64,000 nt of DNA. Source: an uncultured Pelagibacteraceae bacterium (lineage in GTDB: Bacteria; Pseudomonadota; Alphaproteobacteria; Pelagibacterales; Pelagibacteraceae). The notes under the pieces were generated by a model. That model had not been told where the DNA came from. It did no database searches and was given only the letters and a program-made list of their open reading frames with translations. The position numbers were made by a program, and so were the translations under genes. The stretch is taken from positions 124,001-188,000 of the forward strand of contig CACOCP010000001.1 of the NCBI GenBank assembly GCA_902625715.1, in the 5' to 3' direction. This document shows positions 42,124 to 51,479 of the stretch, piece after piece (positions within the stretch are counted from its first letter, which is position 1; every line of letters starts with the position of its first letter).

Positions 42124-44811
42124 ATGATCAAAAGAGACTTATACTACGAGAGGATTCCAACTAAATCACTTAGAGATGATGTAAGACTGCTTGGTAATAT
42201 ATTGGGAAATGTAATTAAAAAACAAGAGGGACAGACCTTTTTTAATCTTGTTGAAAAAATTAGAAAACTTTCAAAAGCTAATAAGGCTAATATTAAACAA
42301 AATAATTCATATAAAAAAATAACTAAAACTCTAAATCAAATAAATCCAATCAATATTTATAAACTTACAAGAGCATTTTCACATTTTATGAATTTTATAA
42401 ACCTTGCTGAATCAATTGATGCATCAAGAACCTTAGATGAATTTGAAAATAATAACAAAGTTAAAACAAATAAAAACATTTTTATAGAAGAAATCTTTGA
42501 GGATCTTTTTAGAAATAGAAAAATTTCATCGAGTAAAATTTATAACACCGCTAAAAATTTAAACATTGGTATTGTATTAACAGCGCATCCTACAGAGGTA
42601 AAAAGAAGAACACTTATACAAAAATACCATAATATAACTGAGCTTTTAGAACAGAGAGAGTTGATGAAAAGTTTTCCATCTAAACAAAAGATTATAGATA
42701 GAAAGTTATACGATGAATTGACTATTATTTGGAATACAGATGATTTAAAGAGAGCAAAACCATCTCCGTTTGATGAAGCAAGATGGGGGTTAGCTATAAT
42801 TGAAGACAGTTTATGGGAAACAATACCTAAGGTTTATAGAAGACTGAACAGTATTTTTGTTAAAAATATGGGTAAAGGTCTTCCAAAAAATTTTAATCCA
42901 ATTCAATTTGGTTCTTGGATGGGGGGAGATAGAGATGGAAACCCCAATGTAACTGCAGAGGTTACAAAAGAGGTAATTTTATTATCAAGATGGGAGGCAG
43001 CAAAATTATATGAGAAATCTTTAACTAAATTAATCAGATCTTATTCTATGGGAAAATGCTCTAAGAAAATTAAACAGGAAACAGGTGAAACTTTTGAACC
43101 TTACAGAGTTTTTTTACGTCCTCTTAGAAATAAAATGAGAGTAACACACAGATCAATAGAGCAACATTTAGTAAATAAAAAACCACTGGATAAAAATTTA
43201 TTACTTAAATCAAGAGAAGAAATATTAAAACCTTTACGAATAGTAAGACAATCTTTAGAAGAAAATCAGAATGAAACTTTAGCAAGTGGTGAGTTATTAG
43301 ATTTAATGAGAAGAGCTAAATGTTTTGGAATAAACTTAGCTAGATTAGACATAAGACAAGAGTCATCAAGACACTCTCAATTAATTGCTGAATATGTGAA
43401 AAGAAAATATAAAGATGACTATTATAAATGGAATGAAAATAAAAAGATAAATTTTTTAGCAAAACAACTTAAAAGAAAAAAAAATTTATTTACTAATTTC
43501 AAATTTAAGAATAAAGAAAATAATGAAGTATGGTCAACTTTTAAAACTATATCAGAACAACCACATGAATGTTTAGGTGCTTATGTGATTTCAATGACCT
43601 CTTCAGTTTCAGATATTATAAGTGTGTCATTTCTTCAAAAAGAGGCAAAGATTGAGAATAAATTAAGAGTTGTTCCATTATTTGAGACACTAGACGACCT
43701 AATAAATTCAAAAGCTATAATGCATTCACTATTTCAACAAAATTGGTACAGAAAACTTATAAAAAACAAACAAGAGGTCATGATAGGCTACTCAGACTCC
43801 AGTAAAGATGCAGGAAAGATATGTGCTAGTTGGCATCAATACAAAGCTCAAGAGGACATAGTTAAACTTGCAAAGAAATACAAAATAGAGGTAACTTTTT
43901 TTCACGGAAGAGGTGGATCAGCAGGTCGTGGAGGTGGTCCTATACAAGCAACGCTTAGGTCTCAACCTCCATATTCAGTGAATGGAAAAATTAGAATTAC
44001 TGACCAGGGAGAAGTAATTCAACAAAAATACGGTTACGAACCTTTAGCAAAATATAATTTATGTAGTTATATAGGCGCAGTTACAGACGCAACCTTGAAC
44101 CCTCCGCCTATCCCGAAAAAAAATTGGAGAGAATTAATTGAAAAAATGTCAGATATTTCAAAAAGTTCATATCGAAAAAATATTAATCAGAATTTAGATT
44201 TTATAAGATATTTCAAAACTGTAACACCACATGTGTCTTTAGGTAAATTATTAATTGGCTCAAGGCCGTCTAAGAGAAAAAATGTGGATAATATAAAAAG
44301 TTTACGAGCAATACCATGGGTATTTGCATGGACTCAAATTAGATTAATGTTACCAGCATGGTTAGGTAGTGCAGAAGCATTAAGATATTCGTCAATTAAA
44401 AAATTTAAACACACCCTTTATGACATGGAAAGAAATTGGCCATTTTTTAACTCAATGCTAGACATTCTAGATATGGTTATTTCTAAAGTTGATCCTGAAA
44501 TTTCAAAAATATATGAAAAGTATTTAGCAGATGATAAGTTAGTAAGAATTGGTAAAAAACTTAGATATCAATTTGAAATTGTAAAAAAATTAAATAAAAA
44601 AATAACACCAAAAGAAATTGCTAACGCAAGAAAACAATTTAGAAACAGCATAATTGTTAGAAATATTTACACAGAGGTACTTAATATAATACAGCCAATA
44701 GTAATTTCTAAAATTAAAACAATCAAAGGTAGTGAAAATAAAAAATATCTTAATGATGCATTGTTAACATCAATTGCTGGTATTTCTGCTGCAATGAAAA
44801 ATACTGGATAA
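42124..44811 (+). CDS. ppc: Phosphoenolpyruvate carboxylase
   Basis: PEP carboxylase forms oxaloacetate from PEP and bicarbonate to refill the TCA cycle. The 895 residues contain VLTAHPTEVKRRTL with the catalytic His, FGSWMGGDRDGNPNVT, IGYSDSSKDAG, FHGRGGSAGRGGGPIQATL with catalytic His/Arg, and QIRLMLPAWLG. The C-terminus ends in AAMKNTG, the usual terminal motif. It may be cotranscribed with the sugar-acid genes upstream, and it overlaps ccdA by one base. Confidence 0.96.
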   Translation: MIKRDLYYERIPTKSLRDDVRLLGNILGNVIKKQEGQTFFNLVEKIRKLSKANKANIKQNNSYKKITKTLNQINPINIYKLTRAFSHFMNFINLAESIDASRTLDEFENNNKVKTNKNIFIEEIFEDLFRNRKISSSKIYNTAKNLNIGIVLTAHPTEVKRRTLIQKYHNITELLEQRELMKSFPSKQKIIDRKLYDELTIIWNTDDLKRAKPSPFDEARWGLAIIEDSLWETIPKVYRRLNSIFVKNMGKGLPKNFNPIQFGSWMGGDRDGNPNVTAEVTKEVILLSRWEAAKLYEKSLTKLIRSYSMGKCSKKIKQETGETFEPYRVFLRPLRNKMRVTHRSIEQHLVNKKPLDKNLLLKSREEILKPLRIVRQSLEENQNETLASGELLDLMRRAKCFGINLARLDIRQESSRHSQLIAEYVKRKYKDDYYKWNENKKINFLAKQLKRKKNLFTNFKFKNKENNEVWSTFKTISEQPHECLGAYVISMTSSVSDIISVSFLQKEAKIENKLRVVPLFETLDDLINSKAIMHSLFQQNWYRKLIKNKQEVMIGYSDSSKDAGKICASWHQYKAQEDIVKLAKKYKIEVTFFHGRGGSAGRGGGPIQATLRSQPPYSVNGKIRITDQGEVIQQKYGYEPLAKYNLCSYIGAVTDATLNPPPIPKKNWRELIEKMSDISKSSYRKNINQNLDFIRYFKTVTPHVSLGKLLIGSRPSKRKNVDNIKSLRAIPWVFAWTQIRLMLPAWLGSAEALRYSSIKKFKHTLYDMERNWPFFNSMLDILDMVISKVDPEISKIYEKYLADDKLVRIGKKLRYQFEIVKKLNKKITPKEIANARKQFRNSIIVRNIYTEVLNIIQPIVISKIKTIKGSENKKYLNDALLTSIAGISAAMKNTG

Positions 44812-45518
44812 TGCTAGAGCTTTTCATTGCGCTTAGTGCAGGTCTTGTAAGTTTTTTATCACCATGCGTATTACCTTTGATCCCAGGTTATGTATCCTAT
44901 ATTTCTGGAAGTTCCTTAAATGAGCTTATGGAAAGCAAGGAAATAAATATTTTTCCAATAATTCTATTTTCTTTCGGTTTCTCTATTGTATTTATAAGTT
45001 TTGGAGCTACAGCAACATATCTGGGTTCTTTAGTTTTAGATTATTCATACGAATTAAGAATTATTGCGGGTTCACTTATAATAATTTTTTCTCTTCATAT
45101 TATGGGTTTATTGAATATCAAATTTTTAAATTATGAAAAAAGAATTAATTCAAATATTAAACCAAGTAATTTCGGATCTATTTTAATTGGTATGGCATTT
45201 GGTTTTGGATGGACACCATGCATTGGCCCAATCCTTGGTTCTATTTTAGCTTTAGCTGCAACGGAGGATAGTATTAACAAAGGTATATTGTTATTACTTT
45301 TTTACTCACTCGGCTTAGCAATACCATTTATTTTATCTGGATACCTCATCCAAAGATTTATGATTTTTTCAAAAAACTTAAAAAATAAAATGAATTTAAT
45401 TTCAAAAATTGGTGGTGGACTTTTATTGATTACAGGAATATTGATGATAACGAACCAATTACAGGCATTAGGTTTTTATCTTTTAAGATACATACCTTTT
45501 CTTGGAAATATTGGATAA
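44811..45518 (+). CDS. ccdA: CcdA-type cytochrome c biogenesis / thiol reductant transporter
   Basis: CcdA carries reducing power across the inner membrane to periplasmic thiol proteins during cytochrome c maturation. The 235 residues have six membrane helices and the two redox cysteines in FLSPCVLPLIPGY and FGWTPCIGPILG. It begins in the ppc stop (TAATG) and is followed after 3 bases by a flavoprotein gene. The redox partner (a CcmG-like thioredoxin) is not in this window. Confidence 0.93.
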   Translation: MLELFIALSAGLVSFLSPCVLPLIPGYVSYISGSSLNELMESKEINIFPIILFSFGFSIVFISFGATATYLGSLVLDYSYELRIIAGSLIIIFSLHIMGLLNIKFLNYEKRINSNIKPSNFGSILIGMAFGFGWTPCIGPILGSILALAATEDSINKGILLLLFYSLGLAIPFILSGYLIQRFMIFSKNLKNKMNLISKIGGGLLLITGILMITNQLQALGFYLLRYIPFLGNIG

Positions 45519-45521
45519 AAT

Positions 45522-46112
45522 ATGAGAAAAATTTATCAAATTGATTGTAGTGCTAGAAAAGAAGGTTCAACATCAAGAAGTTTAGCTAAAAAATTATTAA
45601 AAAAAATACAAACAAAAGAAGACCAATTAATTTATAGAGATTTAGACGATGAGATGCTTTTTATTTCTGGTTTAACAGAGTCTGGTATGAAAATTCCAGA
45701 AGACCAACAAACAAACCAACATAAAAAAATGTTTGAGCTGTCTGATAAATTAGTCATCGAATTAAAAGAGAGTGATATTATAATCATCTCTGTTCCAATT
45801 TATAATTTTGGCCCACCTGCAACCTTGAAAGCTTGGGCTGATCTTGCTGCCAGAGTTAAGCTTACATTTAAATATTCTGAGGATGGTCAAAGAATTGGTT
45901 TATTAGAAGATAAACAAGTTTATCTTGTTATAACCTCTGGAGGAACAAAGATTAATGGTGATGAAGATTACCTTACTCCATGGCTAATCCATATGTTAAA
46001 TTTTTTTGGAATAAAAAAAATTGAGATAATTGCAGCTGATCAAATGGCTTTAGACTATGAAAAATCTGTAAAAGAAGCTGAAAATAAAATTGAAGAATTG
46101 TTTAAAAATTAA
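45522..46112 (+). CDS. FMN-dependent NADH-azoreductase-like flavoprotein
   Basis: The 196 residues resemble the AzoR/flavodoxin-fold quinone reductases. It has the N-terminal phosphate loop QIDCSARKEGSTSRSLAKKL, the FMN-binding SVPIYNFGPPATLKAWADLA and the LVITSGGTK loop. Such enzymes reduce quinones or azo compounds by two electrons and protect from electrophiles. It follows ccdA by 3 bases and overlaps the convergent dioxygenase gene by 11 bases. The physiological substrate is not evident. Confidence 0.87.
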   Translation: MRKIYQIDCSARKEGSTSRSLAKKLLKKIQTKEDQLIYRDLDDEMLFISGLTESGMKIPEDQQTNQHKKMFELSDKLVIELKESDIIIISVPIYNFGPPATLKAWADLAARVKLTFKYSEDGQRIGLLEDKQVYLVITSGGTKINGDEDYLTPWLIHMLNFFGIKKIEIIAADQMALDYEKSVKEAENKIEELFKN

Positions 46113-47208
46113 ATTTTCTTTTGAGGTGTAATAATTTACCTTCAGTACTGTCAAAATCTAAATAGCATCCTTGTAAAAATCTTTTTCCCTCATTTGGATC
46201 AAAAGATGTTCTTCCATGAAGTAGCCTGTGGTTATCCATCATCATTAAATCTCCAGGCATTAGTTTAAATTCTATTCTGTATTTATTTGAATTATACAAA
46301 TCTGATAAACATTTTCTTGCATTATAATAAATTTCAAGTTTTTCTTTTTTCATTTGGGGCACATAATCTAATCTCGGGCTAAATCTAACATTTTGAAAAT
46401 TACCATTCTCATCTAAATGAATTAATTCAGCCCAACTTTCAAGCACTGTATCTTTATCCGAAAATCTAAATCTGACTTTAGTTGAAGTTAAAATATCATA
46501 AAAATCTTTATTCAAATTTTTTAAATCCTCAGAAACTGTAAAACCATCAACTAAAGTTGAATAACCTCCTTTTACCTCATTTTCAATGCAGTGCAGTATT
46601 TGAATACAGGGTGGGAAAGGATTTCTGTAAGGATTATCAGTATGTGGTGCTAAATTTAATGCTGTATAAGCTAAATCATTCGGATTAGGTTTAGATCTTA
46701 CATTAAAATGTTCACCAAAGTTCGTTCTTTTAACGCTACCAATCATATTTGCAAATTTTACTAGAAAGTTATCATTTGTTGGTACATTTTGAATTATAAC
46801 AAAACCATATTTATAGAAATCTAAAAGCAAATTATACATATCTTCACTATCAAAAAAGTCGTCTGTATATTTAAAACTTTTTATATTTTTAAAATCAGAT
46901 TTCCATTTGACCTTTTTAATATCAATTACATCATTTGATTTTAAACTTATTTCATCAGATAATTTATTAATCTCAAAACTTGAGTTAACCCCATCATTGA
47001 AGCTAACATTTAGAAATTGTCCATTTATCTCTGCATTTATAATTTCAATTGACTGTTTCATTGCAGAAGGATCAAACAAACGTTGTTGTGTACCTTGATC
47101 AAGATGCTCTTTTTCGCTTACACGCTCTCTGAGCCAAAAAGGGTGAATTTCCTCTTTATTTAAACCTTTGAGTGAAAATACTTTGTTAGAATTAACTTCA
47201 AATTTCAT
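46102..47208 (-). CDS. Gamma-butyrobetaine-dioxygenase-like 2-oxoglutarate/Fe(II) oxygenase
   Basis: This 368-residue protein has an N-terminal DUF971 domain (IHPFWLRERVSEKEHLDQG) and a C-terminal TauD-type jelly roll, the layout of gamma-butyrobetaine and trimethyllysine hydroxylases. The Fe(II) ligands are in LAPHTDNPYRN (His and Asp) and RLLHGRTSF (His), and an Arg in GKRFLQG probably binds 2-oxoglutarate. It could act in carnitine or quaternary-amine metabolism. The direct substrate is not certain; taurine is less likely because of the DUF971 domain. Stands alone on its strand. Confidence 0.86.
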   Translation of the reverse strand: MKFEVNSNKVFSLKGLNKEEIHPFWLRERVSEKEHLDQGTQQRLFDPSAMKQSIEIINAEINGQFLNVSFNDGVNSSFEINKLSDEISLKSNDVIDIKKVKWKSDFKNIKSFKYTDDFFDSEDMYNLLLDFYKYGFVIIQNVPTNDNFLVKFANMIGSVKRTNFGEHFNVRSKPNPNDLAYTALNLAPHTDNPYRNPFPPCIQILHCIENEVKGGYSTLVDGFTVSEDLKNLNKDFYDILTSTKVRFRFSDKDTVLESWAELIHLDENGNFQNVRFSPRLDYVPQMKKEKLEIYYNARKCLSDLYNSNKYRIEFKLMPGDLMMMDNHRLLHGRTSFDPNEGKRFLQGCYLDFDSTEGKLLHLKRKFNF

Positions 47209-47295
47209 AGTTGTTAAAACTTTCTCTCAAAAACACTTTTTTTTCAAGATAATTTCGTTTGTATTGATTTAAATATTTTATTAATACGTGATCCG

Positions 47296-48093
47296 ATGAG
47301 CAAAAACTTTAATTATAAAATTTACTATAATTTTCTTAATCTTTTAGCAAAACAACTTACAAAATACTATTACTCAAAATTAGATAAGCCGTTCAAAATT
47401 AGCAATAAATTAAAAGGTAAGGGCTATGATCCAGTAACAACCTCGGATAAAGCTTTTGAGAGATTCATAAGAAAAAAAATTTTAGATAAGTTTCCAGACC
47501 ATCAAATTATTGGCGAAGAATATGGATTAAAGAAATCTAAAAGTGATTACTCTTGGGTAATTGATCCAATTGATGGAACAAGATCTTTTGTCACTGGAAA
47601 TCCAACCTGGAGTAATTTAATATCTTTAAATTATAAAGGATCTCCCATAATAGGTCTTGCAAATTTTCCAAAACTTAAAAAATATTACATAAATAAAGAT
47701 GAAAAAAATTCATATTTATTTGAAAATGGAAAAAAGACTAAATTAAATGTAAATTCAAAGGTATCCATTAAAAATGCAAAAATAGCAGCAGCATTTCATG
47801 GTTATTTATCATTCAGCAAACAAAAAAAAATTCAAAAATTTATTAAGATAGTTAATTTTCCTTGTTTTGATGCTTTGACTTATGCGCAGTTAGCAGAGGG
47901 AAGACTTGATATAGTAGTTCAATGTGCAAACAAAATTTGGGATGTGCACGCGATCATACCTATAATTAGCGCTGCTGGTGGAATACTTACTACATGGAAA
48001 AATGAAAATGGTAAACTTGCTGGAAATATTTTAGCATCAAGCAATAAACTAAATCATAATAAAATTTTAAAATTGCTAAAGCCAGCGACATGA
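47296..48093 (+). CDS. Inositol-monophosphatase-family phosphatase (HisN-like)
   Basis: The 265 residues match the magnesium-dependent IMP family: DPVTTSDKAFERFIR, FPDHQIIGEEYG, WVIDPIDGTRSFVTGNP, and WDVHAIIPIISAAGGI. The sequence is nearest to alphaproteobacterial histidinol-phosphate phosphatases, so HisN is the most likely role. It could also be an inositol- or sugar-phosphatase. It overlaps the next gene by an ATGA. No other his gene is nearby. Confidence 0.85.
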   Translation: MSKNFNYKIYYNFLNLLAKQLTKYYYSKLDKPFKISNKLKGKGYDPVTTSDKAFERFIRKKILDKFPDHQIIGEEYGLKKSKSDYSWVIDPIDGTRSFVTGNPTWSNLISLNYKGSPIIGLANFPKLKKYYINKDEKNSYLFENGKKTKLNVNSKVSIKNAKIAAAFHGYLSFSKQKKIQKFIKIVNFPCFDALTYAQLAEGRLDIVVQCANKIWDVHAIIPIISAAGGILTTWKNENGKLAGNILASSNKLNHNKILKLLKPAT

Positions 48094-48812
48094 AAAATAT
48101 AATTGTACTTCAGCATATCAAAATAGAAGATCCAGGATACATTAAAGATCTTATGATAAGTGATGGAATAAATCTAACAACTATAGAATTAGATGAAGGT
48201 GAAAAAATTCCAAACGACCTAAATAAATTTGATGCAATGTTTTGTATGGGTGGACCTATGGATACATGGATGGAAAATGAATATCCTTGGCTTATTGAAG
48301 AAAAAAAAAAAATTAAAGAATTTGTTGTAGATTTAAAAAAACCTTATTTAGGTTTTTGTTTAGGTTGCCAACTGCTTGGCGAAGTTATTGGAGGGAGAGT
48401 TGTAAAATCATCAAAACCTGAAATTGGTATTTTAGATATTAATTTTTTAGAGAATAAAAAAAAAGATCTGTTGTTTAGTAAATTCCCTGATAAAATTAAA
48501 TCACTACAGTGGCACTCTTATGAAGTTCAAGATTTAGAAAATACACAATCTGTCACTCTAATAGCTTCATCACCTGAGACTAAATATCAAATTTTTAAAT
48601 TTCAGGAGCATGCTTATGGGATACAATTTCATATTGAAATCAAAGATACTACAGTAAGTGATTGGGGATGTGTGCCCGAATATAAAACTGCTCTTGAAAG
48701 CCAGTTAGGAAAAGGTGCACTTACAAAATTTGATAATGATGCAAAAATTAATATGTCTTCAATGAACAAATATTCAGCAATTCTCTATGATAATTTCAAA
48801 AAATTAATTTGA
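48090..48812 (+). CDS. Class I glutamine amidotransferase-like protein
   Basis: The 240 residues form a GATase-1 domain: FDAMFCMGGPMDTW, the nucleophile Cys in LGFCLGCQLLGEVIGG, LQWHSYEV, and the catalytic His in YGIQFHIEI. No synthetase domain is attached, so it is not GuaA or CarA; it resembles the stand-alone YfeJ/GMP-synthase-like amidotransferases or gamma-glutamyl-polyamine hydrolases. Substrate unknown. It is coupled to the HisN-like gene. Confidence 0.85.
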   Translation: MKNIIVLQHIKIEDPGYIKDLMISDGINLTTIELDEGEKIPNDLNKFDAMFCMGGPMDTWMENEYPWLIEEKKKIKEFVVDLKKPYLGFCLGCQLLGEVIGGRVVKSSKPEIGILDINFLENKKKDLLFSKFPDKIKSLQWHSYEVQDLENTQSVTLIASSPETKYQIFKFQEHAYGIQFHIEIKDTTVSDWGCVPEYKTALESQLGKGALTKFDNDAKINMSSMNKYSAILYDNFKKLI

Positions 48813-48875
48813 TTATTAACTTTTTTTTAATTCATTATTGAGCTAAATTTTTAATAATAATTTTTAGGAGGGGAA

Positions 48876-50438
48876 ATGAAAACTTTCAAGTTTTTTAAGA
48901 TTTTACTGACTTTTTTATTTGTTTTTGCCTCAACACAATCATTTGCAAAAACAATTAAATGGTCGATGCAAGGAGATAGTTTAACACTTGATCCACATGC
49001 ACAGAATGAAGGACCAACGACACAGGTTTCAAGACAAGTTTATGAGGCTTTAGTTACAAGAGGCTTAGACATGACTATCGAACCTCAGTTGGCAACCAAG
49101 TGGAGCACAACGGATCCAAACACTTGGATTTTTAAACTAAGAGAGGATGTAAAATTTTCTGATGGATCTAAGATGACATCAAGAGATGTTGTTTTCAGTA
49201 TTTTAAGAGCGAAACAAAGAACATCTGATTTTAAAGAGTATATAAGCACAGTTTCAGGAGTTGAAGCAATCGATGACTACACTGTAAAAGTAACTACAAG
49301 TAAACCAAATCCTATACTTTTAAATCAACTTTCTAACATATTTGTAATGTCTAGAGATTGGAGTGAAAAGAATTTTGCGGTTACAGCGCAAAATTGGGAT
49401 GCTGGACAGGAAACTTTTTCGGCCACTAATGCAATGGGAACAGGTCCTTTCAAAATCACTTTAAGAGAACCAAATACAAAAACCGTGTTTAAAAGAAATA
49501 AACACTGGTGGGGTGATATGAAGGATAATAAAGTAACTGAAATTCATTTGCTACCAATTAAAAATGCGGCTACTAGAGTGGCAGCACTTTTATCAGGTGA
49601 AGTTGATTTAGTTACAGATGCTCCAGTTCAAGACTTAGCAAGAATTGGTAGCTCATCAGCTCACAAAGTAAATAGTACTGCACAAATGCGTACAATATTT
49701 TTAGGTATGGACCAAGCTGCAGATAAACTAAGAACAGGTAACACTGGTGACAATCCTTTTAAGAAAAAAGAAGTGAGACAAGCTCTGTATCAAGCAATTG
49801 ACATTGAAGCAATTAAAAAGAAAGTAATGAGAGGCTTGAGTGAACCGGCTGGTATTATTACTTTTCCTGGTGTTAATGGATATACAAAAGAGCTAGATGC
49901 AAGATTACCATACGATGTTGATGCTGCAAAAAAACTTTTGGCAGATGCAGGCTATCCAAATGGTTTCGATGTTGAGTTAAGATGTCCAAATGACAGATAT
50001 GTCAACGATGAAGCAATTTGTACAGCAGTTGTAGGTATGCTTGGAAAAATTGGAGTTAATGTAAGTTTATTTGCACAAACAAAATCAAAGCATTTCAAAG
50101 AACTTAAAGATAATCAAGGTGACTTTTATATGCTTGGATGGGGTGTTCCAACATTAGATAGCCACTATGTATTCCACTATTTATATGAATCTGGTGCTAG
50201 CTGGAATAAAGTAAATTTCAGTAACTCTGAGGTAGACGCAGCTATTAGAGTAATGGAAGGTGAAGTAGATTTAGATAAAAGAAATGAAGCTATTGCAAAA
50301 GCTTGGAAAATTGTAAAAGATGATATTTCTTATTTACCTCTACATCATCAAGTTATTTCTTGGGCATCAAAAAGCAATGTTGATGTTCCAATAAGACCGA
50401 ATAACGAACCGTTATTCCGTTTTGCTAGTTTTAACTAA
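48876..50438 (+). CDS. dppA: Peptide-type ABC transporter substrate-binding protein
   Basis: The 520-residue protein belongs to the family 5 binding proteins for dipeptides, oligopeptides and related solutes. It has a signal peptide ending in QSFAK, then SLTLDPHAQNEGPTTQVSRQVYEALV, FKLREDVKFSDGSKMTSRDVVFS, and GTGPFKI with FKRNKHWWG. A strong ribosome-binding site (AGGAGGGG) precedes the ATG. It heads a dppABC-DF type operon, with a hairpin after its stop. The cargo could be peptides, but sugars, glutathione or other compounds occur in this family. Confidence 0.93.
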   Translation: MKTFKFFKILLTFLFVFASTQSFAKTIKWSMQGDSLTLDPHAQNEGPTTQVSRQVYEALVTRGLDMTIEPQLATKWSTTDPNTWIFKLREDVKFSDGSKMTSRDVVFSILRAKQRTSDFKEYISTVSGVEAIDDYTVKVTTSKPNPILLNQLSNIFVMSRDWSEKNFAVTAQNWDAGQETFSATNAMGTGPFKITLREPNTKTVFKRNKHWWGDMKDNKVTEIHLLPIKNAATRVAALLSGEVDLVTDAPVQDLARIGSSSAHKVNSTAQMRTIFLGMDQAADKLRTGNTGDNPFKKKEVRQALYQAIDIEAIKKKVMRGLSEPAGIITFPGVNGYTKELDARLPYDVDAAKKLLADAGYPNGFDVELRCPNDRYVNDEAICTAVVGMLGKIGVNVSLFAQTKSKHFKELKDNQGDFYMLGWGVPTLDSHYVFHYLYESGASWNKVNFSNSEVDAAIRVMEGEVDLDKRNEAIAKAWKIVKDDISYLPLHHQVISWASKSNVDVPIRPNNEPLFRFASFN

Positions 50439-50447
50439 ATAATTTTG

Positions 50448-50476
50448 TACAGGCCCTTTTTTAATAAGGGCCTGTA
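50448..50476 (+). other. Perfect hairpin between dppA and dppB
   Basis: TACAGGCCCTT and AAGGGCCTGTA form an 11-base perfect stem around a 7-base loop, 10 bases after the dppA stop. No T run follows, so a plain intrinsic terminator is unlikely. It probably protects the dppA message from 3' exonucleases or partly slows transcription, giving more binding protein than permease. Confidence 0.85.
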
Positions 50477-50495
50477 ACTTCTTAACTTTCTAAAA

Positions 50496-51479
50496 TTGAT
50501 AAAATATTTTTTCAAGAGACTGTTCCAATCTGCATTAGTAATGCTTGTTGTTGCTTTAGTATCTTTTTCTTTATTTAATTTTGTTGGTGATCCAATTAAT
50601 AACATGGTTGGAGAAGAGACATCTGATGAGGAAAGAGAAGAATTAAGAGAAAGTTTAGGTCTAAATGATGGTGTTTATGTACAATTTTCAAGGTTTATTG
50701 TAAACGCCTCAAAAGGAGAGTTTGGAATTTCATATCAATTAAGAAGACCTGTTTCTGATTTAATTATAGAAAGGTTGCCTGCAACAATTGAATTAGTGAT
50801 AATTTCTGCTCTTATAGCTTTAATTTCTGGAACATTACTTGGGGTTTATACCAGCATAAACAGGAAAGGATTATTAAGTGATATTATTTTAGCTGTCTCA
50901 TTGTTGGGAGTTTCACTTCCTACATTTGTAATTGGTATACTTTTCATTTATTTATTCGCCGTAATTCTTGGAGTACTACCTTCTTTTGGAAGGGGAGAAG
51001 TAGTAGATCTAGGCTTTTGGTCAACCGGATTTTTAACAATTTCAGGATTAAAGGCTATAATACTTCCTTCTGTAACTTTGAGTTTGTTTCAAATGACCTA
51101 CATCATTCGATTAGTTCGCGCAGAAATGATGGAGATTCTACAAACAGATTACATTAAATTTGCTAGAGCAAGAGGTATAAATGAAAAAAGTATTTATTAC
51201 AAACACGCTTTGAAAAATGGACTAATACCAGTAATTACTATCGCAGGAATTAATATTGGAACTTTAATAGCGTTTTCAATTATTACTGAAACAGTTTTTC
51301 AATGGCCTGGAATGGGATTTTTGTTTATTCAAGCCGTTCAGTTTGTGGATATACCAATTATGTCTGCTTATTTGGTCTTTATAGCATTTGTATTTGTAAT
51401 GATAAATTTTATTGTTGATATCCTGTATTATTTTATCGATCCAAGAATAAGAGTTAAAGGAGATAAAATAATTGGATAA
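50496..51479 (+). CDS. dppB: Peptide-type ABC transporter permease 1
   Basis: The 327 residues have the DppB-type layout with six helices; FFKRLFQSALVMLVVALVSF at the N-terminus, then the permease motif region EILQTDYIKFARARG and YKHALKNGLIPVITIAG. The start is TTG at 50496; no ATG is near and the protein begins at the normal point for the family. A hairpin lies just upstream. It overlaps dppC by 8 bases. Confidence 0.92.
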   Translation: MIKYFFKRLFQSALVMLVVALVSFSLFNFVGDPINNMVGEETSDEEREELRESLGLNDGVYVQFSRFIVNASKGEFGISYQLRRPVSDLIIERLPATIELVIISALIALISGTLLGVYTSINRKGLLSDIILAVSLLGVSLPTFVIGILFIYLFAVILGVLPSFGRGEVVDLGFWSTGFLTISGLKAIILPSVTLSLFQMTYIIRLVRAEMMEILQTDYIKFARARGINEKSIYYKHALKNGLIPVITIAGINIGTLIAFSIITETVFQWPGMGFLFIQAVQFVDIPIMSAYLVFIAFVFVMINFIVDILYYFIDPRIRVKGDKIIG

